From Nitrospirota bacterium (GTDB lineage Bacteria; Nitrospirota; Thermodesulfovibrionia; Thermodesulfovibrionales; Magnetobacteriaceae), in contig JADFXD010000010.1 of assembly GCA_015233725.1 (NCBI GenBank), positions 1 through 50,902 on the forward strand: a DNA stretch of 50,902 nt, read 5' to 3'. A model generated the notes under the pieces. The model searched no databases, had not been told where the DNA came from, and was given only the letters and a program-made list of their open reading frames with translations. Below are positions 33,041-42,099 of the stretch, one piece after another (within the stretch, counting starts at the first letter, position 1; every line of letters starts with the position of its first letter). The translations under genes and the position numbers were made by a program.

Positions 33041-33939
33041 AACGCGACTTCTTAACGATCCTTGACCTCTCACAGCAGGAGTGTCACGGGCTGATAGGGC
33101 GTGCGATAGAGCTGAAGAACACTATCAATAACACCGCAAGGCCCCTCAGCGGCAAGAGCGTAGGGCTGTTGTTTGACAAGGCATCCACCCGCACGAGGGT
33201 CTCCCTCGAGGTGGGTATCTATCAACTCGGGGGGCTTCCCATATACCTCAACCCGGGTGATACCCAGATAGGCAGGGGGGAATCTATAGCCGACACCGCG
33301 CGCGTGCTATCGAGATACCTCAACGCCGTGGCTATCAGGACCTACCAGCACGCCGACGTGGTGGAGTTTGCCCAACACGCCACAATACCCGTAATAAACG
33401 CCCTGACCGACAGCCACCACCCTTGCCAGATACTTGCCGACCTCATGACTATTAAGGAGAAAAAGGGTACGCTTGCTGGCGTCAGGATCGCTTACGTCGG
33501 GGATGGCAACAACGTGGCCAATTCCCTCATCGAGGCCGCGTGGCTAATGGGGATGTCGCTGACCGTTGCCTGCCCCGTGGGGTTTGAACCCGATAAGGGG
33601 GTGTTGGAAACGACCAGAGGCGCGGATATACGCATCTGCCACGACCCGGAGGAGGCCGTAGTGGAGACAGACGTAATCTATACAGATGTGTGGGTCAGCA
33701 TGGGCGATAAGATGGCCGCCCAGGACAAGAAAGAGAGATTCAGGGGGTTTCAGGTAAACGAAAGGCTGATGTTGCGTGCAAGGCCGGATACGCTGATCAT
33801 GCACTGCCTGCCTGCCCATAGGGGTGAGGAGATAACCTCGCCGGTGTTGGATGGCATTAACAGCGTTGTCTTTGACCAGGCTGAAAACAGACTGCATACG
33901 CAAAAAGCCATCCTCGAGCTGCTTACCCAGCGACTGTAA
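33037..33939 (+). CDS. argF: Ornithine carbamoyltransferase
   Basis: 300 residues. The start is the ATG at 33037, overlapping the argD stop (ATGA); an upstream in-frame start at 32959 would lie inside argD and adds non-family sequence. Carbamoyl-phosphate site STRTR near residue 49; HPCQ near residue 128; HCLPAHR near 255. It forms citrulline from ornithine. The stop falls in CCAGCGACTGTAAGG, a short repeated word. Confidence 0.96.
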   Translation: MKRDFLTILDLSQQECHGLIGRAIELKNTINNTARPLSGKSVGLLFDKASTRTRVSLEVGIYQLGGLPIYLNPGDTQIGRGESIADTARVLSRYLNAVAIRTYQHADVVEFAQHATIPVINALTDSHHPCQILADLMTIKEKKGTLAGVRIAYVGDGNNVANSLIEAAWLMGMSLTVACPVGFEPDKGVLETTRGADIRICHDPEEAVVETDVIYTDVWVSMGDKMAAQDKKERFRGFQVNERLMLRARPDTLIMHCLPAHRGEEITSPVLDGINSVVFDQAENRLHTQKAILELLTQRL

Positions 33940-34042
33940 GGGTGCGAGCCGCACGGGCAATAAGAAGCGGAGCCAATTAATAAAACAGAAGTTTTCTGTT
34001 GAGCAAATAATTGATTTATCAAACATAAAGAAAAAAACTATT

Positions 34043-35719
34043 ATGTGTAATGGAAATAACGAAGAAAGGCTATTGGTGATCCCGCTGGGAGGTGTTGCGG
34101 AGATCGGTTTAAACATGACCGTGTTTGAGACCAATAACGATATGATAATTGTCGATGTTGGTCTCATGTTTCCAGATGACGATATGCCGGGTGTTGACTA
34201 CGTCATACCTGATTATTCGTATGTGCTGGAGAGGCGGGAAAAACTCCGTGGGATAATCATCACACACGGACACGAGGACCACACGGGAGGACTGCCGTTT
34301 TTGTTAAGAGACCTCGGCAAGATGGTCCCGGTGTATGGGACGCCATTGACCCTGGGGTTGATAAAGGAAAAACTCCGGGAGTTCAGTATAAAAGGCGTGC
34401 CTTTTCAGAAGATAAAGCCCCGTGACAGGGCAAGACTTGGCAGCTTTACCGTTGAGTTCATACGGGTAACGCACAGCATAGCCGATGGCGTGGGACTTGG
34501 TATCAGCACGCCACTAGGCAACATCATCCATACGGGGGACTTCAAGATCGATTCCAGCCCCGTTGATGGTCAACTACTTGACTTTAGCAGGTTCGTCGAG
34601 TATGGTGAAAAGGGTACCCTGCTGATGCTCTCTGACAGCACAAACGCTGAAAAAGCTGGCATCACACCATCCGAAAAGGAGGTCAAAAGGGCCTTCGAGG
34701 AGATATTTTCAAAGGCCAAGGGTAGGATCATCATTGCCACCTTTGCCTCCAACATCCACAGGGTGCAGCAGGCGGTGGACGTCACCCTGGCCTTTGGCAA
34801 AAAGGTCATCCTCTGTGGCCGAAGCATCATCTCAAACGCAAAGATCGCAACGGACATAGGCTATCTCAACATCCCCGGCCACATCCTCATGAAACTGGAA
34901 CAGATGAACAGCCTCAAACCCGAGGAAACGGTTATCATCACAACCGGCTCACAGGGAGAGCCCATGTCCGTCCTGACGAGGATCGCTATCAACGAACACA
35001 AACACATAAAGGTAGCCTCCAACGACACCGTGATAATCTCGGCCAAACCCATACCGGGTAACGAAAAGGCCGTGGGCAAGATAATTAATCAGCTCTTTAT
35101 GCGAGGGGCAAACGTCCTCTACGATAAGATATCTGATGTCCACGTCTCAGGGCACGCCTCCAATGAGGAACTAAAGCTGATGCTCAACGTGGTCAGACCA
35201 CGCTACTTCATGCCAGTTCACGGAGAGTACAGACAACTGATCGCCCACGCCAAGCTGGCGTACAGCCTCAATATCCCCCAGAAAAATGTCTTTATCCCCC
35301 AAAATGGCGAAATCCTGGAGATAACCCCACAGGGGGCAGCTAAGGGCGCAAGCGTTACCGTCGGCAGGCACTTCGTCGATGGTAAAGGCTTTGTCGATAG
35401 AGACGACATCATCCTCAAAGACAGACGACGCCTGTCGCAGGATGGCTTTGTCATGGTCCTGACGTACATAAACAAGGAGAGTTGGCAACTCGTCGCAGAA
35501 CCGGAGATCATCTACAGGGGGTTTGTCCTGGAAAGCGCCTCACAGATGGTTATCTCCGAGGCCAAAAGGCTGATCGTGGAAACCTTCAACAGCATCGATC
35601 GAGACGCCGGAAAGGACACCTCCGTCTTACAGGCAAAGATCCACAGCGCCCTAAGAAAATACATAAAAAACGCCACCGATAGAAGACCCATTATAATGCC
35701 AGTGGTAGTAGAAGTATGA
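34043..35719 (+). CDS. rnjA: Ribonuclease J
   Basis: 558 residues from ATG 34043. The longer frame from 33851 overlaps argF and adds 64 non-family residues. Metallo-beta-lactamase/beta-CASP RNase: PLGGVAEIGLNMTVFE near residue 14, the metal motif THGHEDHTGG near 73, HTGDFKID, SDSTNAEK, then GSQGEP and HVSGHAS and PVHGEYRQL in the beta-CASP part. RNase J is a 5'-3' exo- and endonuclease for mRNA and rRNA. The gap to argF has a small GTGCG-AGC-CGCAC hairpin. Confidence 0.95.
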   Translation: MCNGNNEERLLVIPLGGVAEIGLNMTVFETNNDMIIVDVGLMFPDDDMPGVDYVIPDYSYVLERREKLRGIIITHGHEDHTGGLPFLLRDLGKMVPVYGTPLTLGLIKEKLREFSIKGVPFQKIKPRDRARLGSFTVEFIRVTHSIADGVGLGISTPLGNIIHTGDFKIDSSPVDGQLLDFSRFVEYGEKGTLLMLSDSTNAEKAGITPSEKEVKRAFEEIFSKAKGRIIIATFASNIHRVQQAVDVTLAFGKKVILCGRSIISNAKIATDIGYLNIPGHILMKLEQMNSLKPEETVIITTGSQGEPMSVLTRIAINEHKHIKVASNDTVIISAKPIPGNEKAVGKIINQLFMRGANVLYDKISDVHVSGHASNEELKLMLNVVRPRYFMPVHGEYRQLIAHAKLAYSLNIPQKNVFIPQNGEILEITPQGAAKGASVTVGRHFVDGKGFVDRDDIILKDRRRLSQDGFVMVLTYINKESWQLVAEPEIIYRGFVLESASQMVISEAKRLIVETFNSIDRDAGKDTSVLQAKIHSALRKYIKNATDRRPIIMPVVVEV

Positions 35720-35771
35720 TGTTAGTAATATAGACGGATGTGATAAAGAATTATGAGGGTTAAGTCTAAGG

Positions 35772-35862
35772 TCAGGATTACGAAGAATTATGGGGTCAAG
35801 GGGACTGGTCCCCTTGCAGGGGGGGCGAGGGGGGGGCGGAGCCGCCCCCCTTTTTTGCCCTT
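35772..35862 (+). repeat. Two-hairpin repeat, copy 11 (near-consensus)
   Basis: AGGATTACGAAGAATTATGGGGTC, hairpin 1 AAGGGGAC-TG-GTCCCCTT, then a G-rich spacer, hairpin 2 GGGGGGCGG-AG-CCGCCCCCC and TTTTTT. It lies downstream of rnjA in terminator orientation. Confidence 0.9.
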
Positions 35863-35898
35863 TATTGTATGTTAGCTCAGAAGGTTTAGGAGGTCATT

Positions 35899-36684
35899 GT
35901 GAGTGCTGAGGTATTTCAATCTATAATCCTGGGGGCGGTCCAGGGGGTTACGGAGTTCTTCCCTGTGAGCAGCACCGCGCACCTGGTGCTCATACCCTGG
36001 CTCCTGGGATGGCACGGGATAACGGAGTCCATGTCCTTTGACATAGCCCTGCACGTGGGTACGCTGCTGGCGCTGCTGATATATTTCTTTAAGGACTGGC
36101 TCGACATCCTGCTCAAGAGACACAGACTGTTAGGGCTGCTCATCGTCGCAACCATTCCGGCGGGCGTGGCAGGCAAACTCCTGGACAAGTTAGTGGAAGA
36201 TACGCTGAGGAGTCCCCTGGTGATAGCGGCAAGTCTGGTCGCTGTAGGGTTTGTGATGCTCTATGTCGAGCGCATTGGCACCAAGAAAAAATCCATACAG
36301 GATATGGATATCTATGACAGCATAGTGGTGGGAATAGCCCAGGCCATTGCCATTATACCGGGGGTATCGCGCTCGGGGATAACCATATCGGCGGGGCTGA
36401 TGTTAGACATCAGTCGAGAGGAGGCGGCCAGGTTTTCCTTTCTCATGTCCACACCCGTGGTGGCAGGGGCAGCACTCCTGCACGGGGTAAAGCTCCTGCA
36501 TGGTGAGGTAACAGCCTTTGATCTAAACGTGTTCCTGTGTGGCATAACTGCTTCATTTGTAGTAGGCCTGATAGCCATTAAATTCCTGATGGCGTTTTTC
36601 AAGAGATACTCGTTAGGGGCATTTGTCTATTACAGGTTTGTCCTGGCCGGTGTTATAGTGTTGCTGCTGTGGTTGAAGCGCTAA
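35899..36684 (+). CDS. uppP: Undecaprenyl-diphosphatase UppP/BacA
   Basis: 261 residues, about eight transmembrane helices. Catalytic motifs: GAVQGVTEFFPVSSTAHL near residue 10 and PGVSRSGITISAGL near 155. It dephosphorylates undecaprenyl pyrophosphate for cell-wall synthesis. Start GTG 35899 has AGGAGG at 35889-35894. It overlaps the ftsK frame at its end. Confidence 0.95.
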   Translation: MSAEVFQSIILGAVQGVTEFFPVSSTAHLVLIPWLLGWHGITESMSFDIALHVGTLLALLIYFFKDWLDILLKRHRLLGLLIVATIPAGVAGKLLDKLVEDTLRSPLVIAASLVAVGFVMLYVERIGTKKKSIQDMDIYDSIVVGIAQAIAIIPGVSRSGITISAGLMLDISREEAARFSFLMSTPVVAGAALLHGVKLLHGEVTAFDLNVFLCGITASFVVGLIAIKFLMAFFKRYSLGAFVYYRFVLAGVIVLLLWLKR

Positions 36685-38816
36685 AGAGTGGTAGAAGTCC
36701 GGTAATTGGGTTTTTAGCGGCCCTTCTGTCGCTATTTACCGGGGTGAGTCTTGCCACGTATAACAGGTGGGACCCATCGCCCTTTACCTACACCAATCTC
36801 CCTCCACAGAACTATGGCGGCATGGTGGGGGCATACGTCTCTGATGTGCTGATGTCCGTACTTGGGACGTCGGCCTATATGATCCCGATTATCATCTTGC
36901 TATACGCCATAAGGAGATTCTCCGGCGCCTCCAGAAGGGCTGAAAACATCGTAGGCGTTGCCCTGATGGTTATTTCCTTGTCAATCACCTTTTCCCTCAT
37001 GGGGGATACCTTTGAGATTACCATTGTCAAGGGAGGTTTGATAGGCAGCTCTATCTCTTATATCCTGCAGACGTTTCTCTCCACGGTGGTGGCGTTTATA
37101 ATCAGTCTTTCGGTCTTGTACACATCCATAGTGTTGTTAATACCGATGCCTTTTTCAACTGCCCTCACACATAAAGACAGTAGAGACAGTCGCAAGGAGG
37201 GATCGCAAAGAGAAAAGACCTCGGTCCCAATAGACAGCGATACCGAAAGACCACAGGTTGACACACGCAAGGTGGTAGAGACAAAGACGGTTGCTAACAA
37301 GCCCCCTCCCCCCGCCACAGAGGCAGAACAGAAAAGGCCTCAACCCAAGAGGCCCGAACATATACAACCTGGCTCCAAGGAATCCCCGCCAAGGTCACCC
37401 GCACAAACAAGACCTCCAGAGGTGAGAAAGGGGCAGTATCTGTTGCCTCCCGTTGAGCTTCTAACCAGCGAACACACAGATGGTCAGGCCTTTACAAAAG
37501 AGGAGATACTGAGAGATGCCTCAACCCTCCAGGAACTACTCGCTGACTTCGGCGCCGAGGGTAAGATATTACACATAAACCCTGGTCCAATAGTGACGAT
37601 GTATGAGTTTGAACCGGCCTCCGGTGTAAAGCTCAGCAAGGTGGTATCGCTCTCGGACGACCTTGGACGCGCCATGGGTGGCATCAAGGTACGGATAGCC
37701 CTGATATCCGGTAAGGCCCCTATTGGCATAGAGGTCCCAAATGAGACAATGGCGGTTGTGACCCTCGCAGAGATCATCACCTCGGATAAGTTTGCAAAGC
37801 GCAGCGGCCTTCTTACCGTGTCGTTGGGTATAGACATATACGGAAATCCAGTCGTAGAGGAGCTCTCCAGGCTGTCCCACCTGCTTGTGGCAGGGACGGC
37901 GGGTTGTGGTAAGAGCGTGGCCATCAATGCCATGATAGTGAGCATCCTCTATAAGGTCAAACCCTCGCAGCTCAAGATGCTGATAATTGACCCCAAGTTG
38001 CTTGAACTCTCCATATACGATGGGATTGCGCATCTGCTCAACCACGTTATTACAAACCCCAGGGAGGCCTCTGATGCCCTGAAGAAGGTGATCCTTGAAA
38101 TGGAGAGGCGCTACCGTCAGATCGCTGCCCAGGGGGCAAGAAACATAGAGATGTTTAACGCAGGCGTGGCCGAGGAGGATAAGCTACCCTACATCGTGAT
38201 TATAATCAACGAACTGGCAGACCTTATATTTACATCGCCAAAGAGCATTGAGGAATCAATCGTTAAACTGGCCCAGATGGCCAGGGCCGCGGGCATACAC
38301 TTGATTGTGGCCACGCAACAACCCTCGGCGAGTATCATAACAAGCTCAATAAAGTCAAGTTTCCCCTCAAGGATTGCCTTTATGATGTCCTCGAAGGTGG
38401 ATTCAAGGGCCATACTTGACACCCACGGGGCGGAGAAGTTGCTTGGCCGTGGCGACATGCTCCTGCTAAGTCCGGGCGCAAGGCTCACAAGGATTCACGG
38501 GGCCTACATCAGCGAGGGTGAAGTCAAGGCCGTCACTGACTATATAAAGGCACAAGGGAAGCCGGATTACACCCTTCTTGACAACCTCCGCCCCCCGGAG
38601 TCAACCACAGAGACCGTATCCGCCCAGAGAGACGAGATGTACAAAGAGGTGGTAAAGTACGCCCAGACAATCGGTGAGATATCCATCGCCTCCATCCAGC
38701 AGAGGTTTAAGATCGGATACAACGAGGCGGCGCGCATCATGGATATGATGGAGGAAGACGGCCTCATCGGTCCCCCCAAGGGTGGTGGCAAACCACGCAA
38801 CCTGGCATCAAGTTGA
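36669..38816 (+). CDS. ftsK: FtsK/SpoIIIE-family DNA translocase, divergent ATPase
   Basis: 715 residues. About four N-terminal membrane helices (to residue 165), a Pro/Lys-rich linker, the alpha and RecA-like beta motor domains, and a C-terminal winged-helix gamma domain (ISIASIQQRFKIGYNEAARIMDMMEEDGLIGPP). Walker A is GTAGCGKS (409-416). The usual Walker B DE is NE here: IIINELADL, with Asn514 where nearly all FtsK proteins have Asp. The usual TQRPS is TQQPS (Gln551). The rest of the core (DPKLLELSIYDGI, SSKVDSRAILD, GAEKLLGRGDML) is well kept, so the protein is under selection but may hydrolyse ATP poorly. Start uncertain; GTG 36669 overlaps uppP by 16 bp. Confidence 0.9.
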   Translation: MVEALKSGRSPVIGFLAALLSLFTGVSLATYNRWDPSPFTYTNLPPQNYGGMVGAYVSDVLMSVLGTSAYMIPIIILLYAIRRFSGASRRAENIVGVALMVISLSITFSLMGDTFEITIVKGGLIGSSISYILQTFLSTVVAFIISLSVLYTSIVLLIPMPFSTALTHKDSRDSRKEGSQREKTSVPIDSDTERPQVDTRKVVETKTVANKPPPPATEAEQKRPQPKRPEHIQPGSKESPPRSPAQTRPPEVRKGQYLLPPVELLTSEHTDGQAFTKEEILRDASTLQELLADFGAEGKILHINPGPIVTMYEFEPASGVKLSKVVSLSDDLGRAMGGIKVRIALISGKAPIGIEVPNETMAVVTLAEIITSDKFAKRSGLLTVSLGIDIYGNPVVEELSRLSHLLVAGTAGCGKSVAINAMIVSILYKVKPSQLKMLIIDPKLLELSIYDGIAHLLNHVITNPREASDALKKVILEMERRYRQIAAQGARNIEMFNAGVAEEDKLPYIVIIINELADLIFTSPKSIEESIVKLAQMARAAGIHLIVATQQPSASIITSSIKSSFPSRIAFMMSSKVDSRAILDTHGAEKLLGRGDMLLLSPGARLTRIHGAYISEGEVKAVTDYIKAQGKPDYTLLDNLRPPESTTETVSAQRDEMYKEVVKYAQTIGEISIASIQQRFKIGYNEAARIMDMMEEDGLIGPPKGGGKPRNLASS

Positions 38817-38832
38817 CCACCGAAAACAAGAA

Positions 38833-38885
38833 GGAGGGGGCGGCTGTCGCTTCTTTTTTGCTCATCTTCATCTCCCCCTTTTTTG
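38833..38885 (+). terminator. Probable terminator after ftsK
   Basis: AGGGGG (38835-38840) pairs with CCCCCT (38874-38879), followed by TTTTTT. The long loop is T-rich. It may be a decayed hairpin 2 of the dispersed repeat. Confidence 0.4.
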
Positions 38886-39023
38886 CCTTTGGGGTTTGAC
38901 AACTTATTCATTAAAGTGTTACCCTAAAATAAGGATGGATGTCGGCATGTGTCTGCTGGATAGTTAGGATAAAAAGACAAAAAAAGTTTATGTGCTTTTG
39001 ATAAAAGCCCAAGAGGGTCATGG

Positions 39024-39848
39024 ATGGATGATGAATATTATAGGGAAGACGGCGATATAGCCGTAGAAGAACGAGGCAATGGTAAATCTTTGAAAGAAAC
39101 CGTAAAAGAGACCATAAAAGTCGTTGAACCAAGGGTTGAGAAAGCCGACTCCGCCACTGTAAGGAGCGATTCTTATATATTACCTTTGCGGCAGGATAAG
39201 CAGAACTGCTGGGAATACAAGTTGTGCGGCAGACAGCCAGGGGGAAAGAACACGAACAAGTACGGCATCTGTCCCGTTACAACGGCTGAGGTCTTTGATG
39301 GCCTGCATGGCGGCACAAATGCCGGCAGGGCGTGTTGGGCAGTGGCAGAGCCTTTTGCCTGTATGGCAATGGCAGAGCATCTTGTCGATCCAGATAACAA
39401 GGGTGGAATTGTGGCCAAGATAAAAGGCTGTACTACCTGTGATTTTCACCAGCTTGTTATAAACCAGGAAAAAGAGTATCAGAGCGCTATACAATATCTA
39501 AAGAGGGCAAAAGGAGAGGAAAAGGCCAGGGTGTTCAGGGAACCAGGTTTCTTAAAACATATCTATGAGAAGAGCAAACACACGGCCTTTGATGACAGCT
39601 TTGAGGTGACCTCTCTGATGATAAGTCTGCTGATAGGATGGGTAAGTATGTGTCCCTCTGTAAGCATGCTTGAGGGCAGTAAGCGTTTGTGCAAGGAGGA
39701 CCTCGTTGACGAGCTTATGGTAATAGACGCCATCTCCGATCACCCAAGGAGACGCGCATTCCACACCGTAGCAAAGACAATGTTGAAGGCAGTTCGCCGT
39801 CAAGTCACCGGTTACTTCGATCCACTATTGAAAATAATTAAAAAATAA
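39024..39848 (+). CDS. Two-CW domain protein
   Basis: 274 residues. The middle carries a cysteine-rich two-CW module: NCWEYKLCGRQPGGKN near residue 61, YGICPVTT, GTNAGRACWAVAEPF near 97, then CTTCDFHQ near 137. This module is often found beside chemotaxis or PAS sensors and is thought to bind metal or a cluster; its role is unsettled. The C-terminal half is helical with basic residues. The N-terminal linker includes the 14-bp word ACTGTAAGGAGCGA (39156-39169), read as TVRSD. The 207-bp gap upstream has TTGACA at about 38897 without a well-spaced -10. Confidence 0.75.
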   Translation: MDDEYYREDGDIAVEERGNGKSLKETVKETIKVVEPRVEKADSATVRSDSYILPLRQDKQNCWEYKLCGRQPGGKNTNKYGICPVTTAEVFDGLHGGTNAGRACWAVAEPFACMAMAEHLVDPDNKGGIVAKIKGCTTCDFHQLVINQEKEYQSAIQYLKRAKGEEKARVFREPGFLKHIYEKSKHTAFDDSFEVTSLMISLLIGWVSMCPSVSMLEGSKRLCKEDLVDELMVIDAISDHPRRRAFHTVAKTMLKAVRRQVTGYFDPLLKIIKK

Positions 39849-39888
39849 AGAGGAAGGCTCGCCCCCCTATGCCCCCTCAAGACTATAT

Positions 39889-40000
39889 ATACATGGACAG
39901 AGGTTTTTATATGAATTATAGGGTTGAGCATTATGGGGTCAAGGGGACTGGTCCCCTTGTGGGTGGGTCTGAGGGAGGGCAAGGCCCTCCCTTCTTCTGT
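39889..40000 (+). repeat. Two-hairpin repeat, copy 13, with AT-rich arm
   Basis: TACATGGACAGAGG, a decayed AT-rich palindrome, GGGTTGAGCATTATGGGGTC, hairpin 1 AAGGGGAC-TG-GTCCCCTT, GGGTGGGTCTGAG, hairpin 2 GGGAGGGC-AAG-GCCCTCCC and TTCTTCTG. It lies between convergent genes. Confidence 0.88.
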
Positions 40001-40037
40001 TACGTTTGGGGGTTAATGGAGCATGGTTGGTAAGGGG

Positions 40038-40484
40038 TTATTCATCCTCGCCGTGGTTTTTTCCAAGGACCAGTTTCTTACCTTCCTCCAGCGTTGAAGC
40101 AAGTGTGTGCTTGCCTTCATCAAAGGTGGTAGCAATTGTCTTTGAGACATCCTTGAAGTAAACCGAGCCGATCTCTCTGACCTTGGTGATAGTCTCACCG
40201 GTGTCTTTAGCAATGCTTGCCAGCTCCGTCTTTACCTGTTCGGGAACGTCTTGCAATTCATCCTTAACCTTTGTAAAGAAGTCAGGCAGGCTACCTTCAT
40301 ACTTCTTCATAAAATCGCTTACGGTCTGCGACATGGTGTCATAAGTAGCACGGAGCTTATCGCGAGTCTGTTTGCCCGGCTGAGGCGCTAACAACAACCC
40401 TCCGGCTGCCCCCAACAAGCTGCCAACTACCATGGTAATGGTAAGGAGCGTTCCAGTGCTGCCCTCTTCATTGGTCTTTGCCAT
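40038..40484 (-). CDS. YtxH-domain protein
   Basis: 148 residues. An N-terminal membrane helix with the YtxH pattern (LLTITMVVGSLLGAAGGLLLAPQPGKQTRDKL) is followed by a long amphipathic helix. YtxH proteins are associated with envelope stress; mechanism unknown. Its start overlaps the DUF948 gene stop by 17 bp. Confidence 0.85.
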   Translation of the reverse strand: MAKTNEEGSTGTLLTITMVVGSLLGAAGGLLLAPQPGKQTRDKLRATYDTMSQTVSDFMKKYEGSLPDFFTKVKDELQDVPEQVKTELASIAKDTGETITKVREIGSVYFKDVSKTIATTFDEGKHTLASTLEEGKKLVLGKNHGEDE

Positions 40485-40875
40485 TTTTTCCTCCTTTTTT
40501 CAATAATCCCTTAACTAAGACACTAAGTGTCGTTTTTAATGTTGATACCAAATCTGTCACCTGACCGAACAATCCCGTGATGTAAGAACTCGACTCCTTA
40601 AGGGTTGAGCCTAACTTACTGGCCCCTTCGCTCAGGCCCTTAACCGCTGAACCCAACTCCCTTGCACCCTCGATTATCCCATTGACTGTCGCTATGACCC
40701 TGTTTGCGCTGTCTAATGTCTTGGTGACCTCGCCCACCATCAGCTTTACAGACTCATTGCCTGTCTTTATCAGGTCTGTTATCGACCCTATCATCCGGCT
40801 TATCTGAATCAATATCGGTACTATGAAAACAACTACTACTGTTAAAAGCAAAAGCAGATATGTATTAACACTCAC
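40468..40875 (-). CDS. DUF948 family protein
   Basis: 135 residues. One N-terminal membrane helix (YLLLLLTVVVVFIVPILIQI), then a soluble amphipathic helical region resembling methyl-accepting or apolipoprotein-like coiled coils (VTKTLDSANRVIATVNGIIEGARELGSAVKGL). DUF948 and YtxH genes are commonly paired, as here. Confidence 0.85.
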   Translation of the reverse strand: MSVNTYLLLLLTVVVVFIVPILIQISRMIGSITDLIKTGNESVKLMVGEVTKTLDSANRVIATVNGIIEGARELGSAVKGLSEGASKLGSTLKESSSYITGLFGQVTDLVSTLKTTLSVLVKGLLKKGGKNGKDQ

Positions 40876-40928
40876 TATGTACCCTCACGAAATTTAATGG
40901 CTATCTCTGGCTCCAACGCTATGTCTGG

Positions 40929-41222
40929 TTACCCTTCTTCTTCCAGCTCGTCATCGGACTTCATCTTACCGTTTGCTACTTTCTTGGCTGCCTCATCAAG
41001 GGCATTTATGAGCGAGTTGCCCACGTGCTCGACGAGCTCATTGAATTTTACCTTTACAGGCCTGTACAGGTCTTGCTGGATGTCACAGATCGTCCTCTTT
41101 CTCTCCTCCGATGACTGTGGAAATACCAACACGGCTATTGTAGCCCCAATCAAACCGCCCAGGAACGACCCCAGCATTACATAACGCTTTAGCTTCCTGA
41201 TCCCTTCTTCTTCCCCTACCAT
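40929..41222 (-). CDS. YtxH-like small membrane protein
   Basis: 97 residues. It has a glycine-rich membrane helix near residues 16-35 (MLGSFLGGLIGATIAVLVFPQSSEERKRTI), then an amphipathic helix and an acidic tail (DDELEEEG). First gene of the YtxH-DUF948-YtxH trio. AGGGAGG lies upstream of the start. Confidence 0.75.
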   Translation of the reverse strand: MVGEEEGIRKLKRYVMLGSFLGGLIGATIAVLVFPQSSEERKRTICDIQQDLYRPVKVKFNELVEHVGNSLINALDEAAKKVANGKMKSDDELEEEG

Positions 41223-41275
41223 ATGCCAATCCTCCCTTATAGATTAATTGTCCATATCTATACCACTATGAAACG

Positions 41276-41305
41276 ATCATAACATGAATCATTTACTGCT
41301 GTCAA
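41276..41305 (-). promoter_or_regulatory. Sigma-70 promoter of the YtxH/DUF948 operon
   Basis: Minus strand: perfect TTGACA (41300-41305), 18-bp spacer, TATGAT (41276-41281). About 54 bp upstream of the first start codon. Confidence 0.65.
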
Positions 41306-41376
41306 TAGCGTACCACATCCCCAGCGATTCAGAGGATAGGACTATCCAAATATTAAAACTACCGCAATAACTTTAC

Positions 41377-42072
41377 TCATTCGTTGATTTTCAATCTGTA
41401 GCCTATCCCCGGCTCATTGATCAGGAAATTGGGCCGTGCGGGGTCTGTCTCGAGCTTACGGCGAAGCTGCGCCATATATACCCTCAGGTATTGGGTCTGA
41501 TTGGCGTACACCGCACCCCAGACCTCCCTCAGGAGCTGCGAATGAGTGATGACCTTGCCGGCGTTTTTGACCAGGACAGCCAAGAGATTGTATTCGATGG
41601 GGGTCAGGTGAACCTCGGTATCATTTAAATACACCTCCCTGGTTGAGAGGTCGATCCTGATATCACCAAAGACAAAGACTTGCTGCTTTTGAGTGGACTG
41701 TGCCAGCATCTTGTGTCGAAATGCCACCCGTATGCGGGCGAGCAGTTCATTGGCGCTAAAGGGCTTGGTCAGGTAGTCGTCGGCGCCGCTATCCAGCGCC
41801 CTGATCTTGTCCTGTTCCTGCTCCCTGGCCGAAATTACGATGATCGAGACGTCGCTGTAGCCCCTGACCTGACTTATGACCTCGATCCCGTCGAGGTCGG
41901 GAAGCCCCAGGTCCAGCAAGATGACGTCGGGATTGCGCGTAGCGGCCTGTATCAAACCCTCCGCTGCCGCAACGGCCTCAATAAGCCTGTAACCGTGACC
42001 CTTTAACGTGATCCGCAAAAAACGAACCATCTGTACCTCATCCTCTATCAACAAAATCAACCCATTATCCAC
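41377..42072 (-). CDS. kdpE: Response regulator KdpE-like (OmpR family)
   Basis: 231 residues. Receiver domain: acidic pair at DE (residues 11-12), phosphoacceptor Asp in VILLDLGLPDLDG near residue 55, and lysine in DYLTKPF near 105. C-terminal winged-helix DNA-binding domain with LTPIEYNLLAVLVKNAGKVITHSQLLREVWG and QYLRVYMAQLRRKLE. The KdpE call rests on that C-terminal pattern and on kdpD next door. In other bacteria the pair controls the KdpFABC potassium pump, absent here. It usually overlaps kdpD; here 139 bp including a repeat separate them. Confidence 0.9.
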   Translation of the reverse strand: MDNGLILLIEDEVQMVRFLRITLKGHGYRLIEAVAAAEGLIQAATRNPDVILLDLGLPDLDGIEVISQVRGYSDVSIIVISAREQEQDKIRALDSGADDYLTKPFSANELLARIRVAFRHKMLAQSTQKQQVFVFGDIRIDLSTREVYLNDTEVHLTPIEYNLLAVLVKNAGKVITHSQLLREVWGAVYANQTQYLRVYMAQLRRKLETDPARPNFLINEPGIGYRLKINE

Positions 42073-42099
42073 TTATACCTCCACCCTGCTCAAAAACAA

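Noticed and set aside
33851-34042. Upstream extension of the RNase J frame
   Set aside because: It overlaps argF in another frame and adds 64 residues unlike the family; ATG 34043 fits the normal RNase J start.
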